A DNA stretch of 64,000 nt from Methylophilus medardensis (GTDB lineage Bacteria > Pseudomonadota > Gammaproteobacteria > Burkholderiales > Methylophilaceae): the NCBI RefSeq assembly GCF_006363915.1, contig NZ_CP040946.1. One strand, written 5' to 3'. Made by a program: the position numbers and the translations under genes. Under the pieces are notes generated by a model that saw only the letters and a program-made list of their open reading frames with translations, did not search any database and was not told where the DNA came from. Shown piece by piece: positions 1 through 8,149 of this stretch; within the stretch, counting starts at the first letter, position 1, and each line of letters starts with the position of its first letter.

Positions 1-1158
1 TTACAAAAGCAAGGCCGCCTTGCCGAAGCGGTCACCAGCTACCAACAAGGATTACGCATCCAGCCACAAGATGCACGCGGTCATTTCAACCTAGGGACGG
101 TGTTGCGCGATCAAGGACAATTGCAAGCAGCAGTGGCAAGTTATGAACGAGCGATTGCGCTCTTCCCCAACTATACCGATGCTTACAATAACCTAGGCGA
201 AACTTGGCGCGATCAGGGTGACATGACCAAAGCAGTCGGGTATTACCAAGCGGCCCTGCAACGGAATCCACAACATGCCGGTGCCAATTACAATATGGGC
301 GAGTTTTTATATTTGGCAAAGCGGTTTGAAGAAGCGATTCCTCACTTTCAGGCTTCGCAACTGGATGACTGGCAATCCAGAGTCTTGTATTGTCTGTATC
401 GTGGCGAAAAATTCGATGGCTTTAAGCAATTGCGCGACGAGATCATCAAGCAAGGACCTCATACCGCGCCATTTATTGCAACGCTTTCGACACACTACAG
501 CCTCAACCACGGCGAACCAGACCCTTATCAATTTTGTCCTGACGGCTTATCGTTTGTCTATCATCGCCCACTACCCGAACTCGCGCCAGGGAGCCCATTG
601 TTAGCTGAGCTGCTTTTGAACATTGCGCAAGCAGATATTGCTGAGCGTAAGCAGGCGCGCCTCACCAATGGTAAGCAATCTGCTGGCAATTTATTTAAAC
701 GCCCCGAAGCAGCTTTTAGAGCATTGGCCGACATAGTCAAACGCGAATTTCGACTGTATCAATTGCAATTTAAGGACGCTGAATGTGCGCTGATCACGCA
801 TTTTCCTGACACCCTAGAATTCACCAGCTCTTGGTACGTCAAGATGCAAAAAGGCGGCCATCTAGACGCCCACATTCATGAAATCGGCTGGCTGAGCGGT
901 GCAGTCTACCTAGCCATGCCAGAAACCGCTGACCCTCAAGAAGGGGCTTTTGAATATGGCACGCATGGCGATCAATACCCGCAATTGCAGCGCGAATTTC
1001 CGACCCGCTTCATTAAACCGGCGGTCGGCGATATTGTCTTGTTTCCTTCTTCACTGTTTCACCGAACCATTCCCTTTCATGCCGAAGCTGAGCGTATTTG
1101 TGTCGCATTTGACTTAAAACCTGCCGCACATCTCACCATGGCAAGAAGCCAATATTAA
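1..1158 (+). CDS. TPR protein with C-terminal putative 2OG-Fe(II) oxygenase domain (5' end outside window)
   Basis: The frame is open from base 1, so the start lies upstream; the GTG at 100 is only an internal candidate. The N-terminal part is made of tetratricopeptide repeats, with NNLGE and NYNMGE type helices preceded by QGxxxxA patterns. The C-terminal ~150 residues look like the putative 2OG-Fe(II) oxygenase family: HLDAHIHE followed by WLSGAVYLAMPE, then GDIVLFPSSLFHRTIP, which would supply the metal-binding histidines. In this family TPR-oxygenase fusions are common but substrates are mostly unknown. There is no co-directional partner nearby. The domain call is firm; the reaction is not known. 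Confidence 0.8.
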   Translation, partial: LQKQGRLAEAVTSYQQGLRIQPQDARGHFNLGTVLRDQGQLQAAVASYERAIALFPNYTDAYNNLGETWRDQGDMTKAVGYYQAALQRNPQHAGANYNMGEFLYLAKRFEEAIPHFQASQLDDWQSRVLYCLYRGEKFDGFKQLRDEIIKQGPHTAPFIATLSTHYSLNHGEPDPYQFCPDGLSFVYHRPLPELAPGSPLLAELLLNIAQADIAERKQARLTNGKQSAGNLFKRPEAAFRALADIVKREFRLYQLQFKDAECALITHFPDTLEFTSSWYVKMQKGGHLDAHIHEIGWLSGAVYLAMPETADPQEGAFEYGTHGDQYPQLQREFPTRFIKPAVGDIVLFPSSLFHRTIPFHAEAERICVAFDLKPAAHLTMARSQY

Positions 1159-1231
1159 TCTGCGCCGCCACACAACGATGAGCCACTGGCCACGTGAAAC
1201 GGCTGGCTTATCAAACCGAAACAGAATTTAT

Positions 1232-1248
1232 CAAAATGACTCATTTTG
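1232..1248. promoter_or_regulatory. Perfect 17-bp palindrome upstream of the yfiR-like gene
   Basis: The sequence CAAAATGA-C-TCATTTTG is a perfect inverted repeat around one central base. It lies 150 bp upstream of the yfiR/yfiN-like pair in an otherwise empty 240-bp gap. It has no T tract, so an operator is more likely than a terminator. The binding protein is unknown. Confidence 0.35.
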
Positions 1249-1398
1249 CTCGCCAACACGCAAGGTATGATAGATAGTACGCGATGGTTTTTGTGAAGCG
1301 CCTGAGGGCTGGGCACCACCAGTCAGGCCTGCACCCATAGTGCGCGACAGCGCGAGCGCGCCCCTCAGACCAACCCGTTGTGATGGAGTCAACTCATT

Positions 1399-1926
1399 AT
1401 GATTGCAGTGCGCCGGACATGTTTAATATTACCCCTGCTCGGCTTAGGCGCGGCCAGCCTCACGCAGGCGGGGACTGAACAAGTGCGCGAAACCAAGAGT
1501 GCGTTGCTGTTTAACCTGGCAACACTCAGCCAGGCGTCTAACCGCACAGCACAAGATACGTACGCCATTTGCGCCTTTGAGGAGGACATTGGCTACTTAA
1601 AAGCCACTACGCTCGAGTCACAAAAACTGCAAAATTTGCAGATTTTTTTGATTACATTGCGGGCACCTGCCGAGGCAAAACGCTGTAACCTATTGTATAT
1701 TCAGGACTACGTTGCACAAAAGCCGCTAGAATTGCAGCAAGCCATTCAGAAAGACGCGGTCCTGACCGTTGTATATGTGGGTAATTCATTTTCGGAATAC
1801 GGGCATGTGGAAATTAACGAGCAGGACAAACATTACCAGTTTGCACTGCACCTCTCATCGGCTAAACAGGCCGGCATTGTATTTGACACGCGTCTGATGT
1901 CACTGGCGACCAATATCATTCACTAA
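1399..1926 (+). CDS. YfiR-like periplasmic protein (DUF4154)
   Basis: A 175-residue protein with a signal peptide (about residues 1-24, ending near TQAG). It has the YfiR/HmsC layout: a KSALLFNLA segment after the signal, a Cys near residue 58 (AICAF), a second Cys near 96 (KRCNLLY), and a C-terminal FALHLSSAKQAGIVFD segment ending in the MSLATNI helix. YfiR proteins sit in the periplasm and restrain the diguanylate cyclase YfiN until envelope stress releases them. The gene lies 6 bp before a YfiN-like gene, which strongly supports this role. A weak GGAG Shine-Dalgarno precedes the ATG. Whether it controls that partner here is inferred from the arrangement. Confidence 0.75.
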   Translation: MIAVRRTCLILPLLGLGAASLTQAGTEQVRETKSALLFNLATLSQASNRTAQDTYAICAFEEDIGYLKATTLESQKLQNLQIFLITLRAPAEAKRCNLLYIQDYVAQKPLELQQAIQKDAVLTVVYVGNSFSEYGHVEINEQDKHYQFALHLSSAKQAGIVFDTRLMSLATNIIH

Positions 1927-1932
1927 GTTTGT

Positions 1933-4008
1933 ATGCTAAGACTGCTCCCTCACCTCAAAATCGCCCATAAATTACTACTCACCGAGCTGGTGATGACTTT
2001 AAGTATGCTGTTGGTATTTATTGTCATTGCGTTTGGTAGCCACTACCACAACCTACGCTCACACTTGGTTCGGGACATTCTGGTACAAATGAACGTCGTG
2101 GCTAATGCGATTGGGCCCGCCGTGATGTTTGGTGAAGTGAGTTCAGCGGCCAAGACCTTAGAGCCGCTGACCGATAATCAGAATATCCGCAGCATCGTCA
2201 TCTACGACCAGAAAAGACACCCGATACAAAGCCTGCATCCCGAACACCCCAAAAATCCGGCGGTCTGGCAATGGCTGTATCCCTATTTTAGTGACATGGA
2301 CGTGACCACGCCAATCGTGGTGAACGAAAAGAACGTCGGCACTTTGCATGCAACCATCAAACAAGAGCAGATTGTGGATGTATTGATTGGCTTTGCTTGG
2401 TCTAATGCCATTGCGGTCTTGGCGGCAGCGCTGGTGGGCTGCCTGATCATGTGGCGACTCAATCGCAATATCGTTGACCCGATTCATGCCTTACAAAGCT
2501 TTGTCAGCAAAATTACGCGCAATCATCATTACGACCAGCGCATCCAAATTACCAGTGAGGATGAAATTGGGATGCTGAGCCATGATATTAACAATATGCT
2601 CGAAAGCATTCGCCAACGCGACGACCAGCTACAAGCCGAATTAGATCATCGCAAGGTGATTGAGGAAAAACTGCAGTTCTTGGCGCATTACGATAAAAAC
2701 ACGCAATTGCTGAATCGTCATGCGTTTGAAGAGGCCATTACGCGCAAAATCACTGCAGCCCCAGATGACCGCCAACATGTTTATTTACTATTGTTGGATT
2801 TGGATCGCTTTAAAATCGTTAACGATGCCTTCGGCCACAATACTGGCGACAAATTGTTATTGCAAGTGGCGCATCGTTTACGCGGCAACCTGTCGCAAGA
2901 AGACGCTATCTTTCGCTTAGGTGGCGATGAATTCGCCATTTTGCTCGAAGCCCCGGGGCGCAACCTGATTGAGCAAGTGTGTAAACGAATCATTCAAACC
3001 ATTTCTGCCCAATTTATTGTTGAGGATCATGAAATCCACATTGGTGTCAGCATCGGTATTGCCCTATTACGGTCTGGCTTTGACTCTAAAACCGAAGTGA
3101 TGAAAAACGCGGATATTGCCCTGTATCAGGCCAAGGATGCTGGGCGTAATACCTTCCGCTTTTATAGCGAATCAGATGAAGCCAACACTTCCGAGCTACG
3201 CAATCTTCGTGAAGAGCTGCATTTTGCGCAGCAAAATCAACAACTTGAGTTATTTTATCAACCCATTATTCATACCCAACATTTAAAAACCATCGGCTTT
3301 GAGGCACTGCTCCGATGGCGGCATCCCACCAAGGGCTTGCTGACGCCAGACCAGTTTATCCACCTAGCGGAAGGCTCTGGCCTCATTATTAGCATTGGCG
3401 CTTGGGTCATCCATCAATCGCTCAAACAATTAGCCATGTGGCAGGACATGTTTGACCAGGATCTGTTTATGAATGTGAACATTTCTTCGCGCCAACTAGA
3501 TGATGACAGCCTGTCGGACACCATTAGGCATGCGCTGGACTATTATCATGTGTCGCCGCGCACACTCAACCTCGAAATCACAGAGTCCATGGTGATGCGT
3601 AATATTGAGTCGGCGAAACAAATCCTATATTCGCTCAAGCAGTTGGGCATCGGTATCGCTATCGATGACTTTGGCATTGGCCACTCCTCCATGAATTACC
3701 TCAAGCAGCTACCAGTGGATATCCTTAAAATTGACAAGCAGTTTACGGCCGGCATTCCACAAGACAAGGTGGATATTGCCATCGTCGACGCGCTGGTGGC
3801 ACTAGCCGTCAGCCTCAACCTCAAAGTGGTTGCCGAAGGGGTAGAAAGTGCAATCCAGTTTGAATATCTGCAATATAAACTCTGCCATCATGTGCAAGGC
3901 TATTTATTTAGCGCGGCTTTGTCAGCCAGCCAGACCACCACTTTTATGGCCGATTTTCCAGAAAGTATTCCAGCTGTTTTTCGTAAAATAGCCGCATCAG
4001 AGGCCTAA
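1933..4008 (+). CDS. YfiN-like membrane GGDEF-EAL protein (HAMP, GGDEF, EAL)
   Basis: A 691-residue inner-membrane enzyme. Transmembrane helix 1 is near residues 15-35. A periplasmic CHASE8-like sensor follows, then helix 2 near 155-175 and a HAMP domain. The GGDEF domain has an intact LGGDEFA, but no RxxD inhibitory site just before it. The EAL domain keeps the catalytic set: EALLRW, NVNISS, LEITES, IDDFG, LKIDK, AEGVE and QGY. It could therefore make or break c-di-GMP. The ATG follows the yfiR-like stop by 6 bp without a clear Shine-Dalgarno, so translation is probably coupled. It differs from classical YfiN, which lacks an EAL domain. Confidence 0.85.
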   Translation: MLRLLPHLKIAHKLLLTELVMTLSMLLVFIVIAFGSHYHNLRSHLVRDILVQMNVVANAIGPAVMFGEVSSAAKTLEPLTDNQNIRSIVIYDQKRHPIQSLHPEHPKNPAVWQWLYPYFSDMDVTTPIVVNEKNVGTLHATIKQEQIVDVLIGFAWSNAIAVLAAALVGCLIMWRLNRNIVDPIHALQSFVSKITRNHHYDQRIQITSEDEIGMLSHDINNMLESIRQRDDQLQAELDHRKVIEEKLQFLAHYDKNTQLLNRHAFEEAITRKITAAPDDRQHVYLLLLDLDRFKIVNDAFGHNTGDKLLLQVAHRLRGNLSQEDAIFRLGGDEFAILLEAPGRNLIEQVCKRIIQTISAQFIVEDHEIHIGVSIGIALLRSGFDSKTEVMKNADIALYQAKDAGRNTFRFYSESDEANTSELRNLREELHFAQQNQQLELFYQPIIHTQHLKTIGFEALLRWRHPTKGLLTPDQFIHLAEGSGLIISIGAWVIHQSLKQLAMWQDMFDQDLFMNVNISSRQLDDDSLSDTIRHALDYYHVSPRTLNLEITESMVMRNIESAKQILYSLKQLGIGIAIDDFGIGHSSMNYLKQLPVDILKIDKQFTAGIPQDKVDIAIVDALVALAVSLNLKVVAEGVESAIQFEYLQYKLCHHVQGYLFSAALSASQTTTFMADFPESIPAVFRKIAASEA

Positions 4009-4107
4009 AAAATAAGCTGCTTGTGCCTCACACAGCGAGATTCATCAGTAAAGTAAATGCAAATAATGTAAAATAAAACTAATAATAAAGAGCCATCAGG
4101 GGAATTC

Positions 4108-5367
4108 ATGCCACAGCGCAAACCATCGTTTTTACTCGTAGGAATCGTTTTTTCTCTCTATCAACACCATAGCCAAGCCGCCGGGTTTGCCTTGTTTGAA
4201 CAAGGCGCCAGTGGGTTGGGCAATGCCTATGCAGGGGCCTCAGCCATTGCAGAAGACGCGAGCACCATCTTTTTCAATCCTGCAGGGATGACTTATCTTG
4301 AGGGCAGGCAAATACTGGGCGCGCTGCATTTGATTAAAACAACCGGCGACTTTGACAATCAAAACACAAGTATTGTAGGCACTGAGGGCGGCAACTTTGG
4401 CAGCTTGGCTGCCATCCCTAACTTTTACTACAAGCAAGACATCAACGAGCAACTCAAAATAGGCATCGGCGTGGGCACGCCTTTTGGCCTCAAAACCGAA
4501 TACGACAAGGGCTGGCTGGGCCGTTTTCAAGCCATTAAATCAGAACTTAAAACCGTCAACATCAACCCATCGCTGGCCTGGAAACTCAATGATCAGTGGT
4601 CATTCGGCTTTGGTCTCTCCGCCATGTGGGCGCAGGCCGAACTCACCAGCGCAGTCAACTTGGTAACAGCAGAATCCTCTGTGGTCAATAAAGGCAAAGA
4701 TTGGGGCTTTGGTTATAACCTGGGCGCGATCTATCAAGTCACTCCAGATACCCGACTCGGCTTGGCCTTTCGCTCAAAAGTGGCGCAACACCTCAAAGGC
4801 GATGTGCGCTCACCGTTCACCGGCTTGAATAGCTTTCCTGGCAGGACTTTAAACACCGACATTACTGCCGACTTGACCTTGCCCGAGACGCTCTCCTTGA
4901 GCAGCTTTAGTCGGTTGGACGAGCACTGGGAATTACTCACAGACGTAACTTGGACGCGCTGGAGCCAGTTTAAGGAACTTACCATCGCCCGCGACAATGG
5001 TTCAAATACCGTGGTTGGCTCAACGCAAGAGCACTGGAACAATACGTTGCGTTACTCGGTTGGCGTCAACTATCGTTACACCGACAGTCTTAAATTACGC
5101 AGCGGGATGGCCTATGATGAAGAAGCCATCGACAACAATCATCGGACTGGCCGCATTCCGGGTAATGACCGGATTTGGCTCTCGTTAGGGGCGAGCTGGC
5201 AATATAGTCCGCAGACTACGTTTGATGTCGGTTATGCACATCTTTTTATCAAAGAAGCCAGCATTTACGATGATCAGCGGACACCCACACCCGGTAAAGG
5301 CTTAATCGACGGCAAATACGACGGTAGCGCTGATATTCTCAGCATGCAGTTCACCCATCAGTTTTAA
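4108..5367 (+). CDS. FadL/TodX-family outer-membrane hydrophobic-compound channel
   Basis: A 419-residue protein with a signal peptide. Right after cleavage comes the FadL hallmark GFALFEQGASGLGNAYAG, then EDASTIFFNPAGMT. The rest alternates short polar and aromatic strands and ends in FTHQF, as a beta-barrel should. FadL proteins pass long-chain fatty acids or aromatic hydrocarbons across the outer membrane; the substrate here cannot be told. An AGGGG Shine-Dalgarno sits 6 bp before the ATG. It follows the c-di-GMP pair after 99 bp and has its own terminator at 5404. Confidence 0.85.
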   Translation: MPQRKPSFLLVGIVFSLYQHHSQAAGFALFEQGASGLGNAYAGASAIAEDASTIFFNPAGMTYLEGRQILGALHLIKTTGDFDNQNTSIVGTEGGNFGSLAAIPNFYYKQDINEQLKIGIGVGTPFGLKTEYDKGWLGRFQAIKSELKTVNINPSLAWKLNDQWSFGFGLSAMWAQAELTSAVNLVTAESSVVNKGKDWGFGYNLGAIYQVTPDTRLGLAFRSKVAQHLKGDVRSPFTGLNSFPGRTLNTDITADLTLPETLSLSSFSRLDEHWELLTDVTWTRWSQFKELTIARDNGSNTVVGSTQEHWNNTLRYSVGVNYRYTDSLKLRSGMAYDEEAIDNNHRTGRIPGNDRIWLSLGASWQYSPQTTFDVGYAHLFIKEASIYDDQRTPTPGKGLIDGKYDGSADILSMQFTHQF

Positions 5368-5403
5368 TGTCTTAGCCGCCAAAGGTTTGCGCCCTACATC
5401 CGC

Positions 5404-5434
5404 ACCGTGATCGTATTTGCATCACGGTTTTTTT
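5404..5434 (+). terminator. Rho-independent terminator after the FadL-type gene
   Basis: An 8-bp stem, ACCGTGAT/ATCACGGT with a 9-nt loop, is followed by seven T. It lies 37 bp after the FadL-type stop codon. Confidence 0.85.
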
Positions 5435-5565
5435 ACGGCCATCTCCCTGAAAATAAAGCCTTTTTTCGGGTGTAAGCTTCACGTAAGCCGCTTGTCACGC
5501 AACGTTCATATTCAGATCCGACAATGCCCTGTCTTGAAACGAACCACAGAGCGCTTTAAAGGATC

Positions 5566-7041
5566 ATGATGCACCCTAAACACTTTTTCAAACTCGCGTT
5601 GCTACCATTAGCGTTAACGCAGGCACTAGCAGCGCAAGCGCAAGATACACTTTCCCCATCGACCGCTACTTCGCAAGAGGCCCCAAACTTGTTGTCGCGC
5701 TTTATGAATGACGACAATCCGTTTCGAGTCAATTTTGACCTCGCTGACCACCCTGCCTATTTTCAGGTCTATGGTCTGGTAGATATTGGTCTTTCCCACA
5801 TCAATCACTCGTTGCCTGAGAACTACGAGTTAGCGAATAACTTTTATCCTTATGCCGGGGCAAAAAAGACCAGCAGAACCACTGCCAGAACGAATTGGGT
5901 GAATGGTGGCTGGCAAGGCTCACGCCTGGGTTTTAAAGGCGAAGTCGACAAATTGCAAGTGTGGGATCACAACTTTAAATTCATTTATCAGCTTGAAGCC
6001 GGCTTTAACACGCTGGATATGAAATTGCATGATGCCGCACAAACGCTCGCGGATAACTCTGGTACCAATGCTAACGCTAGCGTCAGTGCAAACTCCTCGA
6101 TGAACGGTGAGTTGTTTACGCGGCAAGCGTGGGCAGGGATAGATGGTGGAACTTTGGGTAAGCTGACCTACGGTACGCAGTACAATCCATTCTTCGAGAT
6201 TACCGTCACTTATGATCCGAACGGTAAGGCAGACAGCTTTTCACCTTTAGGTGAGAGTGGTACGGTGGGCGGAGGCGGAGGCGTCTCTGAAAACTCGCGC
6301 ATGAAGAACTCACTCAAGTATGCCAACGTTTACGAACTGGAGAGTCATGACAAAATCAATTATGCCGTGATCAATCAGTTCGGCAACTCGGCAGGGACTT
6401 CGCATGGTAATGGCTACACCACCCAACTTGGCTACGAGAGTACGGCGTTCGGCGTGCAATTGGCTTATGATCGATTTTTCGACTCGGTGAAGTCTGGCAG
6501 CGCCGCACCTGGCAACCCGTTAGCGAATGACACGATTGCGGTGTCCTTGTATAACACGCAAGCCATTTTGCTCGCCGGCAGATGGTTACCCAGCAAAGAC
6601 CTGAAAATCATTGGCGGCATGGAGTGGTACCAATTACAACCCTCATCCTCCCCAACCATTGGTTACAATCATATTTATGATCAAACCGTATTTGGCGGGG
6701 TGGCAAGCTCGGCATTGAAACCAGGTTTTAAGCAGGATAATTATGTGTACTACCTAGGTGCGAATTTTGATTTTGCGCAACGGGTCCCCGCACTCAATGG
6801 CCTGACCAGCTCGATTGGGTATTACCTGACCAAGGCAGATGCGATTGAAGGCCCAACGGTGTCAACGAACTCGCAGGGCAAAATCGACACGTGGACCGCG
6901 ATGGTGGATTACAAACTGAATAAGCGTTTCGATACCTACCTTGCGTATACGACTAACCATTTTTCTGGCGATAAATATCCCAGTGCCTCAAACTATACGC
7001 ATGTGACCAGCTACGGGGCCGGTTTACGTATGAAGTTTTAA
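5566..7041 (+). CDS. Gram-negative porin
   Basis: A 491-residue outer-membrane protein. The signal peptide ends near QALAAQAQ. An amphipathic strand pattern follows, with features of trimeric betaproteobacterial porins: FQVYGLVDIGLSH at the start, GSRLGFKGE, AWAGIDGGTLGKLTYG, and a C-terminal strand ending in GAGLRMKF with the terminal Phe needed for outer-membrane insertion. A Gly-rich loop lies near residues 230-237. Two ATGs are adjacent (5566 and 5569); AAAGGA spacing favours the second. It is probably a general diffusion pore and is flanked by terminators on both sides. Confidence 0.8.
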   Translation: MMHPKHFFKLALLPLALTQALAAQAQDTLSPSTATSQEAPNLLSRFMNDDNPFRVNFDLADHPAYFQVYGLVDIGLSHINHSLPENYELANNFYPYAGAKKTSRTTARTNWVNGGWQGSRLGFKGEVDKLQVWDHNFKFIYQLEAGFNTLDMKLHDAAQTLADNSGTNANASVSANSSMNGELFTRQAWAGIDGGTLGKLTYGTQYNPFFEITVTYDPNGKADSFSPLGESGTVGGGGGVSENSRMKNSLKYANVYELESHDKINYAVINQFGNSAGTSHGNGYTTQLGYESTAFGVQLAYDRFFDSVKSGSAAPGNPLANDTIAVSLYNTQAILLAGRWLPSKDLKIIGGMEWYQLQPSSSPTIGYNHIYDQTVFGGVASSALKPGFKQDNYVYYLGANFDFAQRVPALNGLTSSIGYYLTKADAIEGPTVSTNSQGKIDTWTAMVDYKLNKRFDTYLAYTTNHFSGDKYPSASNYTHVTSYGAGLRMKF

Positions 7042-7056
7042 CAGCAAGCATAAAAC

Positions 7057-7091
7057 AAAAAAGACTCAAGCATTTGCTTGAGTCTTTTTTT
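7057..7091. terminator. Bidirectional terminator between porin and PEP-CTERM gene
   Basis: A 12-bp stem, AAAGACTCAAGC with its complement and loop ATTT, has A and T tracts on both sides. It sits between convergent genes and can serve both strands. Confidence 0.9.
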
Positions 7092-7105
7092 ATTCTGCGG
7101 CCAGA

Positions 7106-8032
7106 TCAGGCAAGCGTTTGACGTCTGCGGACCAACCAACCCATCACACCCAAGCCCATTAACAACATGGCATAAGATTCTGGTTCAGGCACTGGTGTGA
7201 CCACTAAACCGGTAATCTCGGTCGGTTTAAACATGCCTTTTACATTCACTTGCGTGTTGGTGTTCCAGCTGTTGGCAATCACGTTACCGTTAATCGCAGC
7301 ATATCCGCCGGTAATGTTGGCCAGTGGCGCAAGGATTGTACCGGTTGCACCAGAGCCTGTGCTCAATGCAGTCGCTTGGTAAAAGTTATAGACGACATTA
7401 AAGCCATAGCTGCCAAAGTCAGTCCCCGTGCCGCCATTAAAGCTTAAGCCATTACCAGAAATATTCAGAATAATGGTTTGGCCATTTGAAAAGCCACTGA
7501 AGGTCGTGTTGTTTCTGCTGTTAAACAAACTGCCATCAATATCAAAAATCTGTACATCTGTATTGTTGCTGGCAGTCAGTTGCAGGCCACTAAATTGATA
7601 AGTAGCTGTACCGGTGTTGCTTAGCAGATTGAGGTCGCTAGACAGGTTAGACAGATAAGTGCGTTCGTTGCTGAAATTGATCGGCTGGCTATTGGTATAC
7701 GCCCCAGTAAAACCAAAGCTGGACGTATTGCGCGTGCCGCCGACGTCAATATTGCCGTTTTTTACACTGCCGTTGGTGTAGCTGAGGTTGTTGCCAACCA
7801 CCAGCGCATTCCCCGCGACCGGTTGATTGAGCTCATTCACCGAGTAACCGGTGGCGGTAAAGTTGCCGCCTGCCGCTACCGCACCCTCCACATCACTATT
7901 GCTACTGATGAAGTCATTGAATACAAATACATTAAATTTGCCAGCGACGCCAAAGTCCAGCACGTCCGCTGAGGCAGCGACGCTATGCACTGCCAGTGCC
8001 GCAACGATGAATCCTTTTGCTATGTTACGCAT
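7106..8032 (-). CDS. Choice-of-anchor A family protein with PEP-CTERM anchor
   Basis: A 308-residue exported protein. The signal peptide ends near AASA. The body resembles choice-of-anchor A domains: NVFVFNDF, then SDVEGAVAAGGNF, and a Gly/Asn/Ser-rich beta-structured middle. The C-terminus is a textbook PEP-CTERM signal: VPEPESYAMLL, a hydrophobic stretch, then RRRQ. Such proteins are cut and anchored or released by an exosortase; none is encoded in this window. It is likely a surface or extracellular matrix protein. It is a single-gene unit with its terminator at 7057. Confidence 0.85.
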   Translation of the reverse strand: MRNIAKGFIVAALAVHSVAASADVLDFGVAGKFNVFVFNDFISSNSDVEGAVAAGGNFTATGYSVNELNQPVAGNALVVGNNLSYTNGSVKNGNIDVGGTRNTSSFGFTGAYTNSQPINFSNERTYLSNLSSDLNLLSNTGTATYQFSGLQLTASNNTDVQIFDIDGSLFNSRNNTTFSGFSNGQTIILNISGNGLSFNGGTGTDFGSYGFNVVYNFYQATALSTGSGATGTILAPLANITGGYAAINGNVIANSWNTNTQVNVKGMFKPTEITGLVVTPVPEPESYAMLLMGLGVMGWLVRRRQTLA

Positions 8033-8149
8033 ATATGTACACCCTTGAGTATGTTGAATTTTCCATCATCATAAATTGTATTTAATGAAACACTAAGGGG
8101 TTTATAACACTTTTACTTAGGACTTCGGTATAGCCCATTCAGGCCACCC

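Noticed and set aside
1249..1398. Possible riboswitch (c-di-GMP type) before the yfiR-like gene
   Set aside because: CACGCAAGG looked suggestive, but the conserved bases and pairing of known c-di-GMP riboswitch classes are not there.
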